Assembly: GCF_001424485.1 (NCBI RefSeq) | Contig: NZ_LMQC01000001.1 | Location: 5,755-69,754 of the forward strand | From: Modestobacter sp. Leaf380 | GTDB taxonomy: Bacteria > Actinomycetota > Actinomycetes > Mycobacteriales > Geodermatophilaceae | Length of the DNA: 64,000 nucleotides | Direction: 5' to 3' | Part shown: piece by piece, positions 9,448 through 18,330 of the stretch | Numbering within the stretch: position 1 is the first letter of the stretch | Layout: each line of letters opens with the position of its first letter | Notes under the pieces: model-generated | Databases searched by the model: none | The model's input: only the letters and a program-made list of their open reading frames with translations | Told to the model about the DNA's origin: nothing | Program-made: the position numbers and the translations under genes

Positions 9448-10283
9448 CGCACGGGGTCGGGCAGCAGCTCGTTCATCGACCCGGACCGGAAGCCCCGGGG
9501 GTCCAGCTCGACGTCGTCCCAGCCGCGGACGGCGGCCAGCAGCTCGGGTCCGACCCGCGGGACCAGCGCGGCGTCGACCTCGACCCGGGCCCGGTCGCCG
9601 AGGTCGCGCACCCGCAGGTCCCGCACCGGTAGACCGGCGGCGGCGAGAGCGCCCCGCAGCGCCACCTCGGCGGCCTCCACCCGGGCCAGCCGCTCCGCCG
9701 ACACCGGCACGCCGTAGGCGATCCGGCTGGACAGGCAGGCGGCGGCCGGCTTGTCGGCCAGCGCGAGTCCCCAGGCCCGGGCGGCGGCCCGGACGTCGGC
9801 CTTGGTCATCCCGGCGTCGGCCAGTGGGGTGCGGGCGCCGCGCTCGGCGGCGGCCCGGATCCCGGGGCGGAAGCCGGCGAGCCGGTCGTCGGCGTTGGTG
9901 CCGGTGGCCACCGCGGCGATGCCCAGCCGGGCGGCGAGCGGGCCCAGGGTGTCCAGCAGCTCGGCCTTGCAGGAGAAGCACCGGGCACCGTCGTTGGCGA
10001 CGTAGCCGGGCCGGGCGAGCTCGTGGGTGACCGGCTGCTCGTGCCGGACCCCCAGGTCCAGCGCGAAGGCGTGCGCGGCCTCCCGCTCCGCGGCCGGCAG
10101 CGAGGGCGACACCGCCGTGGCGGCGACCACCCGGTCGACCCCGAGCGCGCGGACGGCGGCAGCCAGCACCACCCCGGAGTCCACCCCGCCGGAGAAGGCG
10201 ACCAGCACGGCGGGGAGGCCGGCCAGGTCGGCGTGCAGGACCGCGACCCGCTCGGCCGTGGTGGACGCCAGCACCTCGCTCAT
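9438..10283 (-). CDS. larE: LarE, ATP-dependent sulfur transferase of nickel-pincer cofactor synthesis
   Basis: The protein has 281 residues. It activates the carboxylates of P2CMN with ATP and replaces their oxygen by sulfur. The PP-loop SGGVDSG lies at residues 31-37, and the signature KPAAACLSSRIAYG carries Cys183, the position of the sacrificial sulfur donor in the Lactobacillus enzyme. A second pair, RCFSCK (Cys102 and Cys105), makes three cysteines. Some LarE proteins use three cysteines to hold an iron-sulfur cluster, so this may be of that catalytic rather than suicidal type (inference). The ATG at 10283 is chosen over one 24 nt upstream. Confidence 0.92.
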   Translation of the reverse strand: MSEVLASTTAERVAVLHADLAGLPAVLVAFSGGVDSGVVLAAAVRALGVDRVVAATAVSPSLPAAEREAAHAFALDLGVRHEQPVTHELARPGYVANDGARCFSCKAELLDTLGPLAARLGIAAVATGTNADDRLAGFRPGIRAAAERGARTPLADAGMTKADVRAAARAWGLALADKPAAACLSSRIAYGVPVSAERLARVEAAEVALRGALAAAGLPVRDLRVRDLGDRARVEVDAALVPRVGPELLAAVRGWDDVELDPRGFRSGSMNELLPDPVRYR

Positions 10284-10312
10284 GTCACCGAGGGTGGCAC
10301 AGCGCACACCGC

Positions 10313-11227
10313 TCAGGCAGGGAAGCCGACGCCGACCCGGGCGGTGGGACCGGCGTCCTCGACCAGGGCCACGAGCCGGCCGTCGGGGTCCACGGCCGCC
10401 TGCAGGCCCGGTCTGCCGCTGGCGGCGACGCGCTTGCCGTGCCCCAGGTCGACGGCCTCCTCGGCGGTGACCCGGCGCTCGGGGAACACGGCCGTGGCCG
10501 CGGTGGTCAGCGGCACGAAGCCCGGTCCCGCGCCGGCCAGCAACGCCTCAGCCGCCTCGGCGACCGGCCGGGCGTCGGCCTCGTCGAAGGGACCCGACCG
10601 GGTGCGGCGCAGCGCCGTGAGGTGCCCGCCGACAGCGAGGGCCGCGCCGGCGTCCCGGGCGATGGCCCGGACGTAGGTGCCCGTCGAGCAGGTGACGGTG
10701 ACGTCGACGTCGACGACGTCGGGGGTGGACCGGTCGATGCGGTGCACGTCCAGGGCGCGCACGACGACCGACCGGGCGACCAGCTCGAACTCCTCACCGG
10801 CCCGCACCCGGTCGTAGGACCGGACGCCGTCGACCTTCACCGCACTCACCGAGGACGGCACCTGCTGCAGCGGCCCGGTCTGGGCGGCGAACGCGGCACG
10901 CACCTGCTCGTCGGTCAGGTGCCCCGCGGGGGTGCTCGTCAGCACGTCACCCTCCCGGTCGTCGGTGACGGTGGTGGCACCCAGCCGGACGGTGGCGGCG
11001 TAGGTCTTGTCGTTGCCCGACAGGTGGCCCAGCAGCCGGGTGGCGGCGCCGACCCCGAGCACCAGGACCCCGGTGGCCATCGGGTCCAGGGTGCCGGCGT
11101 GGCCGACCTTGCGGACGCTCAGCGCGCGCCGGGCGAGGGCGACCACGTCGTGGGAGGTCATGCCGGGGCCCTTGTCCACCAGCAGCAGACCGGGGGGCAC
11201 GTCGGCGTCGACTCGCTTGGGGCTCAC
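10313..11227 (-). CDS. truB: tRNA pseudouridine(55) synthase TruB
   Basis: The 304-residue enzyme makes pseudouridine 55 in the T loop of tRNAs. The catalytic motif GHAGTLDPMATG has Asp48; the VSAVKVDG-RSYDRVRAGE block and CSTGTYVRAIARD follow. The GTG start overlaps the stop of the MATE gene by 4 nt; longer versions of the frame run through the MATE gene and are not real. It belongs to the rbfA - truB translation cluster. Confidence 0.95.
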   Translation of the reverse strand: MSPKRVDADVPPGLLLVDKGPGMTSHDVVALARRALSVRKVGHAGTLDPMATGVLVLGVGAATRLLGHLSGNDKTYAATVRLGATTVTDDREGDVLTSTPAGHLTDEQVRAAFAAQTGPLQQVPSSVSAVKVDGVRSYDRVRAGEEFELVARSVVVRALDVHRIDRSTPDVVDVDVTVTCSTGTYVRAIARDAGAALAVGGHLTALRRTRSGPFDEADARPVAEAAEALLAGAGPGFVPLTTAATAVFPERRVTAEEAVDLGHGKRVAASGRPGLQAAVDPDGRLVALVEDAGPTARVGVGFPA

Positions 11228-12531
11228 CGGGACACCGTGACAGACGCCGTCGTCCACCTGTCCCCCGCCACCCGGACCAGGACAGCCACCAGCCGCAGGG
11301 CGATGAAGAGCGTCAGCCCGGTCCACACCCCGGCCAGCCCCCAGCCCAGCGGCCCGGACAGCAGCGAGAGGGGGACGAAACCGACCAGCGCCGAGCCGAT
11401 CGTGACCGTCCGCAGGTAGCCGACGTCCCCGGCGCCCATGAGCACGCCGTCCAGGGCGAAGACGACGCCGGCCAGCGGCTGCATCAGCGCCAGGAACCAC
11501 CAGACGACCCCGGCCTGGGCCAGCACGGCCGGGTCGTCGGTGAACAGCCCGGGCAGCACCGGGCGCAGTGCCAGCAGGACGGCGGCGACCAGCAGCCCGG
11601 TGCCCAGCCCCCAGGCCGCGACCCGCCTCACCACCGCACGTGCGTCGTCGACCCGGCCGGCACCCAGGGCCTGGCCGACCAGGGTCTGCGCGGCGATGGC
11701 GTAGGCGTCGAGCACCAGGGCCAGGAACAGCCACAGCTGCAGGGCGATCTGGTGGGCACCCAGCTCGGCCGTCCCCGACCGGGCGACCACCCCGGCGGCC
11801 ACGACGAACGCGGCCTGCAGCACGAAGGCCCGCAGCAGCAGGTCCCGGCCGATCACGAGCTGGCTGCCGATGGCGGTCCAGCGGGGACGCCAGGCCACCC
11901 GCTCGGAGGCCAGCGTGCGCAGGAAGAGCAGCGCGGTCACCGACTGGCCGGCGACGTTGGCCCAGGCCGAGCCGACCAGGCCCAGCTCGGCGGTGTAGAC
12001 CAGCAGCGGGTTGAGCAGCAGGGACAGCAGGCTGCCGGCGACGACGTAGACCACCGGCCGCCGCAGCTCGGCGACCCCGCGCAGCCAGCCGTTGCCGGCC
12101 AGGGACACCAGCAGCAGCGGGACCCCCAGGCTGGCCACCCGCAGCCACTGCTCCCCCGCCGCGGCGACCGGGCCGGCACCCCCGGCCAGCGCCCGGGTCA
12201 ACGGCCCGGCCAGCGCCTGGAAGGCCAGCGTGACCACCAGGCCCAGGCCCAGTGCCAGCCAGGTCGCCTGCACGCCCTCCCCCACGGCGCCGGTCCGGTC
12301 ACCGGCCCCGGCGCGACGGGCGGCCCGGGCGGTGGTGCCGTAGGCCAGGAAGTTCAGCAGCGCCGCGGCCCAGGCCAGCAGTCCTCCACCGACGGCGAGC
12401 CCGCCCAGCGCCGTCGTCCCCAGGTTGCCGACGACGGCCGTGTCGACCAGCAGGTAGAGCGGTTCGGCGGCCAGCACCACCAGCGCGGGCAGTGCCAGCC
12501 CGGGGATGCTGCGCGTGGCCGGGGCGGTCAC
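11224..12531 (-). CDS. MATE-family efflux transporter (DinF-like)
   Basis: The 435-residue protein has about twelve hydrophobic segments. It matches the DinF branch of MATE exporters, with the N-terminal block LALPALVVLAAEPLYLLVDT and the internal duplicated element of the second half. MATE proteins expel cationic drugs or metabolites using H+ or Na+ gradients; the substrate cannot be told. It overlaps nrnA upstream and truB downstream by 4 nt each. The odd-looking insertion of an exporter in a translation operon is shared with M. tuberculosis dinF (Rv2836c). Confidence 0.92.
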   Translation of the reverse strand: MTAPATRSIPGLALPALVVLAAEPLYLLVDTAVVGNLGTTALGGLAVGGGLLAWAAALLNFLAYGTTARAARRAGAGDRTGAVGEGVQATWLALGLGLVVTLAFQALAGPLTRALAGGAGPVAAAGEQWLRVASLGVPLLLVSLAGNGWLRGVAELRRPVVYVVAGSLLSLLLNPLLVYTAELGLVGSAWANVAGQSVTALLFLRTLASERVAWRPRWTAIGSQLVIGRDLLLRAFVLQAAFVVAAGVVARSGTAELGAHQIALQLWLFLALVLDAYAIAAQTLVGQALGAGRVDDARAVVRRVAAWGLGTGLLVAAVLLALRPVLPGLFTDDPAVLAQAGVVWWFLALMQPLAGVVFALDGVLMGAGDVGYLRTVTIGSALVGFVPLSLLSGPLGWGLAGVWTGLTLFIALRLVAVLVRVAGDRWTTASVTVSR

Positions 12532-13508
12532 AGCAGCTCGCGGACGGCCGCGATGGTCCCCTCACGGTCGCGGTGCGAGGTGAAGCCGGCGGCCATCCGG
12601 TGACCGCCGCCGCCCAGCGCCTGCGCCACGGCGGACACGTCGGTGCTTCCGCGGGACCGCAGCGAGACCGACCAGCTGCCGTCGTCGGCGCCCTTGAGGA
12701 CACACGCCACGTCGGCCTCCTGGGCCGCGCGGACGACGTCGACCAGGGCCTCCAGGTGGTCGGGGGCCAGGCCGTGCGCGGCGGCCTCGGACGTGGTCGC
12801 CCAGGTCCAGACCAGGCCGGCACCGGTGGCCGGCTCCAGGACGGCCCGGCCGGTGGCCGCGGACAGCAGACCCAGCCAGCCGAAGGGCGCGCTGTCGAAC
12901 AGGCGCTGGCTGATCCGGGCGTGGTCGATCCCCGTCTCCAGGAGCCGGGCGGCGAGCAGGTGGGTGCCGGGCGCGGTGTTGCCGAAGCGGAAGGAGCCGG
13001 TGTCCGCGGCGAGCCCGGCGTAGAGGCAGGTGGCCAGCGTGCCATCGAGCGGCACGCCCAGGCCCTCGAGCAGGTCCGCGACCAGCGCCACGGTCGCCGC
13101 GGCGTCGGGGTCGATGAGCTGCACCGTGCCGAAGCCTGGGTTGGAGGCGTGGTGGTCGACCACCAGCGAGACGGGGGCGGATTCCAGCACCGCCGCGACG
13201 TCACCCAGCCGCCGGGTGTCCGCGGCGTCCAGGCTGACCACCAGGGCCGGGTCGGCGGGGAGCCGGTCGCTGGACACCAGTGCCCCGGCACCGGGCAACC
13301 AGGCCAGGGACTCCGGCAGCACGAACGGCCCCGGGAACGTCGCGGTGACCCGCGCGCCCCGGCGGCGGAGCCCCTCGGCCAACGCCAGGGTGCTGCCCAG
13401 GGCGTCCGCGTCGGGCTGGACGTGCCCGGAGAGCACCACCGTGGCGCCGTCGTCGGCCGCCCGGGCGAGGACGGCGACGGCGGCCTCGAGCGCGCCCACC
13501 GGGGCCAC
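12528..13508 (-). CDS. nrnA: DHH/DHHA1 phosphoesterase (NrnA-type nanoRNase / PAP phosphatase)
   Basis: This 326-residue protein has GHVQPDADALGS near the N-terminus, the DHH triad at residues 118-120 and the DHHA1 glycine-rich end GGGGHRMAAG near 305. Family members cleave short RNA or linear dinucleotides and 3'-phosphoadenosine 5'-phosphate; the mycobacterial homologue Rv2837c also degrades cyclic dinucleotides. It starts at GTG 13508, 5 nt after the preceding gene, and overlaps the MATE gene. The position between rbfA and dinF is conserved. Confidence 0.92.
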   Translation of the reverse strand: MAPVGALEAAVAVLARAADDGATVVLSGHVQPDADALGSTLALAEGLRRRGARVTATFPGPFVLPESLAWLPGAGALVSSDRLPADPALVVSLDAADTRRLGDVAAVLESAPVSLVVDHHASNPGFGTVQLIDPDAAATVALVADLLEGLGVPLDGTLATCLYAGLAADTGSFRFGNTAPGTHLLAARLLETGIDHARISQRLFDSAPFGWLGLLSAATGRAVLEPATGAGLVWTWATTSEAAAHGLAPDHLEALVDVVRAAQEADVACVLKGADDGSWSVSLRSRGSTDVSAVAQALGGGGHRMAAGFTSHRDREGTIAAVRELL

Positions 13509-13513
13509 CGGGG

Positions 13514-13834
13514 TCAGCTGTCGCTGGGGCCGGGGTCGGCCACCGGCACCTCGTCGGGCTCCTCGCCCGGCCGACCGCCGGCGACCGGGATCGCCGGCCC
13601 GCCGTCGGAGGGCATGTCGGCGGCGATGGAGGCCGCGTTGGCGTCGGTCGCGGGGTCCGCGTCACCGGCCTGGCCCTGGCGACCACCGGCGGTGGGGTCG
13701 GCGTCGCCGGGGGTGCCGGCCTGGTCGCCGGGGACGGTGCGCCCGCCCAGGGTCGACTCCGGCTGGCCCTCGGCGGGCACGTTCGGGTCGGGGTCCACGG
13801 CCTCGGTGCCGGGCCGGTCGGTCTGCTCGGTCAC
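13514..13834 (-). CDS. Small acidic, disordered hypothetical protein
   Basis: The protein has 106 residues, is rich in Pro, Gly, Asp and Ala, and has no hydrophobic core, so it is probably disordered. It is not similar to any family I recognise. The case for a real gene is structural: its GTG overlaps the rbfA stop by 4 nt, and its stop lies 5 nt before the nrnA start, so it fills the gap in the operon exactly. It could be a split-off extension of the equally acidic RbfA tail. Confidence 0.6.
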   Translation of the reverse strand: MTEQTDRPGTEAVDPDPNVPAEGQPESTLGGRTVPGDQAGTPGDADPTAGGRQGQAGDADPATDANAASIAADMPSDGGPAIPVAGGRPGEEPDEVPVADPGPSDS

Positions 13835-14379
13835 GGGGCGCTCCTGGGGGCTGTGCTGTGGGCCTGGGGGTCGTGCTCGTCGTCGTCGGCGTCGGGGTCG
13901 GCGAACCGGGTGGCCCGACCGCCGTCCCCGTCGCCGGTGGCGTCGCTGTCGTCCTCGTCGAGGACGGGCTTCTTGTACGGGTCGGGCTCGCCGGCGTAGG
14001 CGGCGCCCTCCCGGGCCCGGGCCAGCTCGGCGTCGGCCTCGCGGGCCCGCTCCAGGGCCTCCTCGAGCTCGCGCGCGGTGTCCGGGACGATGTCGGCGAT
14101 GAACTCCAGGGTCGGCACGAACTTGATGCCGGTCTGCTTGCCCACGGTGGAGCGCAGCACCCCGGTCGCGCTGGCCAGCGCGACGGCGGAGTCGGCGACG
14201 GCCTGGGCGTCGCCGTAGACGGTGTAGAACAGCGTGGCCTCGCGGAGGTCACTGGTCACCCGTGCGTCGGTCAGGGTCACCATCCCGAGGCGCGGGTCCT
14301 TGATCTGCGTCTCGATGGTGGCGGAGCAGATCTGGCGGATGCGCACTGCGAGCTTGCGCGCCCGTGCCGGGTCGGCCAT
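13831..14379 (-). CDS. rbfA: Ribosome-binding factor A
   Basis: The protein has 182 residues: a KH-like core to about residue 125 and an acidic tail rich in Asp. RbfA binds the 30S neck during late maturation of 16S rRNA. Recognisable blocks are IRQICSATIETQIKDPRLG and VTLTDARVTSDLREATLFYTVYG. The tail is much longer than in the E. coli protein (133 residues), as in other actinobacteria. It is preceded on the minus strand by a terminator hairpin, so it may have its own promoter. Confidence 0.95.
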   Translation of the reverse strand: MADPARARKLAVRIRQICSATIETQIKDPRLGMVTLTDARVTSDLREATLFYTVYGDAQAVADSAVALASATGVLRSTVGKQTGIKFVPTLEFIADIVPDTARELEEALERAREADAELARAREGAAYAGEPDPYKKPVLDEDDSDATGDGDGGRATRFADPDADDDEHDPQAHSTAPRSAP

Positions 14380-14409
14380 CGGGTTCTCCTAAGTGAGGTC
14401 CTGGAACGG

Positions 14410-14461
14410 CCCCGTCGCGGGATCCCGGCCGGCGCGGAGCGCAGGACGGGGGGCGACGGGG
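14410..14461 (-). terminator. Terminator between the DUF503 gene and rbfA
   Basis: The arms CCCCGTCGC (14410-14418) and GCGACGGGG (14453-14461) pair perfectly over 9 bp, with a GC-rich internal part that can fold further. It lies 7 nt after the stop of the DUF503 gene. Its flanks are shared with the infB terminator about 390 nt away. Confidence 0.65.
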
Positions 14462-14467
14462 TCCTTC

Positions 14468-14761
14468 TCAATCGGTGTCGCTGGTGAGCTGCCGGTGGGT
14501 GGACAACAGCGTCACCTCGGGGCGCTCGGCCAGCAACCGCTCGCAGGCGTCGAGCACGTCGGTGACCTGCCCGGCCTCGCCGGCGACGGTGGCGACCCCG
14601 ACCTGCACGCGGCGGTGCAGGTCCTGGTCGCCGACCTCCGCGGCGGCGACCGCGTAGCGGCGCCGCAGTTCGGCCACGATCGGCTTCACCACGGCGCGCT
14701 TGCCCTTGAGCGAGTGCACGTCCCCCAGGAGCAGGTCAGCGGTCAGCGAACCCGTGAACAC
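14468..14761 (-). CDS. DUF503 family protein (YlxP-like)
   Basis: This 97-residue protein starts FTGSLTADLLLGDVHSLKGKR after a GTG codon, matching the DUF503/YlxP family that lies between infB and rbfA in most Gram-positive bacteria. B. subtilis YlxP is thought to be linked to ribosome function, but the biochemical role is not established. Hairpin terminators lie on both sides, so it may be transcribed alone or by readthrough from infB. Confidence 0.9.
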   Translation of the reverse strand: MFTGSLTADLLLGDVHSLKGKRAVVKPIVAELRRRYAVAAAEVGDQDLHRRVQVGVATVAGEAGQVTDVLDACERLLAERPEVTLLSTHRQLTSDTD

Positions 14762-14803
14762 GTGCGCACCTCCCGCCGACCCGCTCGCTCAGGACTGGAA
14801 CGG

Positions 14804-14850
14804 CCCCGCTGCCCCCGAGCCGTGCAGAGCACGGCGCTGGGGCAGCGGGG
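14804..14850 (-). terminator. Two-tier hairpin terminator after infB
   Basis: An outer 12-bp stem, CCCCGCTGCCCC (14804-14815) with GGGGCAGCGGGG (14839-14850), encloses an inner 7-bp stem GCCGTGC/GCACGGC with an AGA loop. It begins 7 nt downstream of the infB stop codon on the minus strand. Confidence 0.85.
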
Positions 14851-14857
14851 TCCTCGT

Positions 14858-17800
14858 TCAGTCGCGCGGCTTCTCGCGCAGCTCGAAGGTCTCGATGACG
14901 TCCTCGGGCTTGATGTCGTTGAACGACCCCAGCCCGATGCCGCACTCGTAGCCCTCGCGGACCTCGGTCGCGTCGTCCTTGAAGCGGCGCAGCGAGTCCA
15001 CCGACAGGTTGTCGGCGACGACTGCACCGTCGCGGATGAGCCGGGCCTTGCTGTTGCGAACGATCGTGCCGCTGCGCACCAGCGAACCCGCGACGTTGCC
15101 GATCTTGGGCACCCGGAAGACCTCGCGGACCTCCGCGCGGCCCAGCTGGACCTCCTCGTAGATCGGCTTGAGCATGCCCTTGAGAGCGGCCTCGATCTCC
15201 TCGATGGCCTGGTAGATGACCGAGTAGTACCGGACGTCCACGCCTTCGCGGTTGGCGAGCTCGGTGGCCTGGCCCTCGGCCCGGACGTTGAAGCCCAGGA
15301 CGATGACGTCGTCGGCCAGCGCCAGGTCGATGTCGCTCTTGGTGATGCCGCCGACGCCGCGGTGGATGACCCGCAGCGACAGGTCGTCGTCGACCTCGAT
15401 CTTCATCAGCGCCTCTTCCAGCGCCTCGACGGTGCCGGAGTTGTCGCCCTTGATGATCAGGTTGAGCTCGCGGCTCTCCTTGAGGGCCGCGTCCAGGTCC
15501 TCGAGGCTGATCCGCTTGCGCGCCGAGGCGTTCTGCGCGTTGCGGATGCGGGCCTGACGGCGGTCGGCGATCTGCCGGGCCGTCCGGTCCTCCTCGACGA
15601 CGAGGAACGTGTCGCCGGCGCGGGGCACAGAGGTGAGACCCACGACCTGCACGGGGCGGGCCGGCAGGGCCTCCTTGAGCTTGTTGCCGTGCTCGTCGAG
15701 CAGCGACCGCACACGCCCGTAGGCGTCACCGGCCACGATCGAGTCACCGACACGCAGCGTGCCGCGCTGGACCAGCACGGTGGCGACGGGGCCACGGCCC
15801 TTGTCCAGCTTGCCCTCGATGACGACACCCTGCGGGTCCTGCTCGGTGTTCGCGCGCAGGTCCAGCGAGGCATCGGCGGTCAGCAGCACCGCGGCCTCGA
15901 GCTCCTCGAGGCCCTGGCGCGTGGTGGCCGAGACGTCGACGAACATCGTCTCGCCGCCGTACTCCTCGGCGACCAGGCCGTACTCGGTGAGCTGCTGGCG
16001 GATCTTGGCGGGGTTGGCCCCCTCCTTGTCCACCTTGTTCACCGCGACCACGATCGGCACCTGGGCGGCCTGGGCGTGGTTGAGCGCCTCGATGGTCTGG
16101 GGCATGACGCCGTCGTCGGCGGCCACGACCAGCACCACGATGTCGGTCACCTTCGCGCCACGGGCACGCATCGCGGTGAACGACTCGTGACCCGGGGTGT
16201 CGATGAAGGTGATCGGACGCTCGTTGCCGTCCAGCTCGGTGACGATCTGGTAGGCGCCGATGTGCTGGGTGATGCCACCGGCCTCCTTCGCCACGACGTT
16301 CGTGTGGCGGAGGGCGTCCAGCAGCTTGGTCTTGCCGTGGTCGACGTGACCCATGACGGTGACGACCGGCGGACGCCAGTCCCAGTCGCTCTCGTCGCCC
16401 TCTTCATCACCGAAGGTGAGGTCGAAGGTCTCGAGCAGCTCGCGGTCCTCGTCCTCGGGGCTGACGACCTGGATGACCCAGTCGATCTCGGCACCGAGGA
16501 GCTGCAGCGTCTCGTCGTTGACCGACTGCGTGGCGGTGACCATCTCGCCCAGGTGGAACAGGGCGGTCACCAGCGCGGCCGGCTGGGCGTTGATGCGCTC
16601 GGCGAGGTCGGTCAGCGAGGCGCCGCGGGGCAGCCGGACGGTCTGTCCGTTGCCACGGGGCAGGCTGACGCCACCCATCGAGGGCGCCGCCATGGAGTCG
16701 AACTCCTGACGCCTCTGCTTCTTGCTCTTGCGCCCACGGACCGGACCGCGACCACCGGGACGCCCGAAGGCACCCGCGGTACCCGCACCGGAACCACCGC
16801 GACCACGGCCACGACCGCCGCCACCGCGGAAGCCGCCAGCCGGTGCGCCGCCACCGGCACCACCGGGGCGGAAACCGCCACCGGCACCACCGGGGCCACC
16901 GGGGCCGCCACCGGGACGGCCACGGCCGCCGGGAGCACCCGGACGACCGCCACCGGCAGCGCGGCCGGGCATCATGCCCGGGCTCGGGCGCTGCGGCATC
17001 ATGCCCGGGTTGGGGCGGGGCCCACCAGGACCGGCAGCGGGACGGGGCCCACCGGGACCGGCCGCGGGACGCGGGCCACCGGCGCCCGGCGCGGGACGGG
17101 GACCGCCCGGACCGGGAGCACCCTGACCCGGGGCGCCGGCGCCGGGAGCGGCACCGCCGGGAGCCGCGCCGCCGGGACGGCCGGCGGCCGGACGGGGAGC
17201 GCTGCTGAAGGGGTTGTTGCCCGGCCGCGGGGCCGGGCGGGGGCCGGGACGCGGCGCGGCGCCACCGGGACGCGGGGCGCCCTGGGACGGAGCGGCCGAG
17301 CCACCGGCGGGCTGGCCCGGACGCGGGGCGCCCGGACGGGGCGCGCCCTGACCGGGACGGGCCTGGGTCGGGGCACCGGCCGAGGCGGCGGGGGCCTGGG
17401 CCGCCGGAGCCTGGGCGGCCGGCGCCTGGGCCGCCGGTGCCTGGGCCGCGGGGGCCTGGGCAGCCGGTGCCTGGGGCGCGGGGGCAGGCGTCTGCCGCGG
17501 ACCCGGACGCGGGCCGGGAGCGGCCGCGGGACGGGACGGGGCACTCGGGGCGGCCGCTGCCGGGGAGGGCGCGGACTGCACCGAGGGGCTCGGGGTGGGC
17601 GTCGACGCCGGGGCGCTGGCGGCCGGGGCCTGCGGGGCAGGCGCGGCCGGACGGGGCCCGGGGCGCGGGCCGGGCGTCGGGGCACCGCTGCCGCTGCCGG
17701 TGGACCCGTAGGCCTCACGCAGGCGGCGGGCCACGGGGGCCTCGACGGTGGACGATGCGGACTTCACGAACTCGCCCTGCTCCTTGAGCTTGGCGAGTAC

Positions 17801-17860
17801 GGCCTTGCTGTCGACACCGAGCTCTTTAGCGAGCTCGTGGACGCGGGCTTTGCCTGGCAC
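14858..17860 (-). CDS. infB: Translation initiation factor IF-2
   Basis: The 1000-residue GTPase brings initiator tRNA to the 30S subunit. A short IF2_N helical domain ([20 protein letters not shown]) is followed by about 300 residues of low-complexity Pro/Ala/Gly/Arg sequence with AQAPA repeats, then the G domain with GHVDHGKT near residue 503, DTPGHE and NKVDK, and the C-terminal beta-barrel domains. The GTG start has a GAGGAG site. The length is typical for actinobacteria, where the linker is greatly expanded. It is downstream of ylxR in the nusA operon. Confidence 0.98.
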   Translation of the reverse strand: MPGKARVHELAKELGVDSKAVLAKLKEQGEFVKSASSTVEAPVARRLREAYGSTGSGSGAPTPGPRPGPRPAAPAPQAPAASAPASTPTPSPSVQSAPSPAAAAPSAPSRPAAAPGPRPGPRQTPAPAPQAPAAQAPAAQAPAAQAPAAQAPAAQAPAASAGAPTQARPGQGAPRPGAPRPGQPAGGSAAPSQGAPRPGGAAPRPGPRPAPRPGNNPFSSAPRPAAGRPGGAAPGGAAPGAGAPGQGAPGPGGPRPAPGAGGPRPAAGPGGPRPAAGPGGPRPNPGMMPQRPSPGMMPGRAAGGGRPGAPGGRGRPGGGPGGPGGAGGGFRPGGAGGGAPAGGFRGGGGRGRGRGGSGAGTAGAFGRPGGRGPVRGRKSKKQRRQEFDSMAAPSMGGVSLPRGNGQTVRLPRGASLTDLAERINAQPAALVTALFHLGEMVTATQSVNDETLQLLGAEIDWVIQVVSPEDEDRELLETFDLTFGDEEGDESDWDWRPPVVTVMGHVDHGKTKLLDALRHTNVVAKEAGGITQHIGAYQIVTELDGNERPITFIDTPGHESFTAMRARGAKVTDIVVLVVAADDGVMPQTIEALNHAQAAQVPIVVAVNKVDKEGANPAKIRQQLTEYGLVAEEYGGETMFVDVSATTRQGLEELEAAVLLTADASLDLRANTEQDPQGVVIEGKLDKGRGPVATVLVQRGTLRVGDSIVAGDAYGRVRSLLDEHGNKLKEALPARPVQVVGLTSVPRAGDTFLVVEEDRTARQIADRRQARIRNAQNASARKRISLEDLDAALKESRELNLIIKGDNSGTVEALEEALMKIEVDDDLSLRVIHRGVGGITKSDIDLALADDVIVLGFNVRAEGQATELANREGVDVRYYSVIYQAIEEIEAALKGMLKPIYEEVQLGRAEVREVFRVPKIGNVAGSLVRSGTIVRNSKARLIRDGAVVADNLSVDSLRRFKDDATEVREGYECGIGLGSFNDIKPEDVIETFELREKPRD
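17394..17483 (-). repeat. 15-nt tandem repeat encoding AQAPA units in IF-2
   Basis: Six consecutive 15-nt units, all beginning GCCTGGG on the plus strand, start at 17394, 17409, 17424, 17439, 17454 and 17469. They encode five-residue Ala-Gln-Ala-Pro-Ala-type units in the disordered N-terminal linker of IF-2. The copy number is likely to vary between strains. Confidence 0.85.
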
Positions 17861-18040
17861 GGGTCTCCTCAGTGGTGAGGCCGGCGGCTGGCCCGCTCGA
17901 CCTCGGTATCAGTTGTGCATTGTCTTCTGCTCAGTCACAGGTGCGACTTCACGGGTGGGTCATCCGAGGACGTCCTGCTCTCGACGAGCGGACCGACCGG
18001 GTGTCGGTCCGACGGTGGTGCTGGTCTGCTCCGGTGCGGC

Positions 18041-18322
18041 TCATGCCCTGGCGCTGTCGGGTGACAGCGCCTGGACGTGGCTCTCGAGCAGGTCGGTCTC
18101 CAGCGGAGCGCTGCGTCGCAGTGCGCGCGGGAAGGCCCGACGACGGTCCGCGGCACGCAGGCACTCGGGGGTGGGGTGCACGGAGGCACCCCGGCCCGGG
18201 AGCCGGCGAGCGGGGTCCGGCGTGAGCCGGGACTCCCGCACGACGACGCGCAGCAGGTCCGTGACCGGAGCGCGTCGCCGGCACCCCACACAGGTGCGGA
18301 CCGGGATCGGCGTTTCGGCCAT
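18041..18322 (-). CDS. ylxR: YlxR / RnpM family RNA-binding protein
   Basis: This 93-residue DUF448 protein has the family signature [13 protein letters not shown] near the N-terminus and [13 protein letters not shown] near residue 45. YlxR binds RNA, and in B. subtilis it associates with RNase P RNA. It sits between nusA and infB, as in nearly all Gram-positive bacteria, with 8 nt after nusA. Confidence 0.92.
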   Translation of the reverse strand: MAETPIPVRTCVGCRRRAPVTDLLRVVVRESRLTPDPARRLPGRGASVHPTPECLRAADRRRAFPRALRRSAPLETDLLESHVQALSPDSARA

Positions 18323-18330
18323 CGCAGAGT

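Noticed and set aside
17394-17483. CRISPR-like regular repeats
   Set aside because: Units are contiguous with no spacers and are in frame within IF-2.
14393-17878. Plus-strand open frame of about 1160 codons with Thr/Gly/Arg repeats
   Set aside because: Antisense to infB; the repeats mirror the IF-2 linker.
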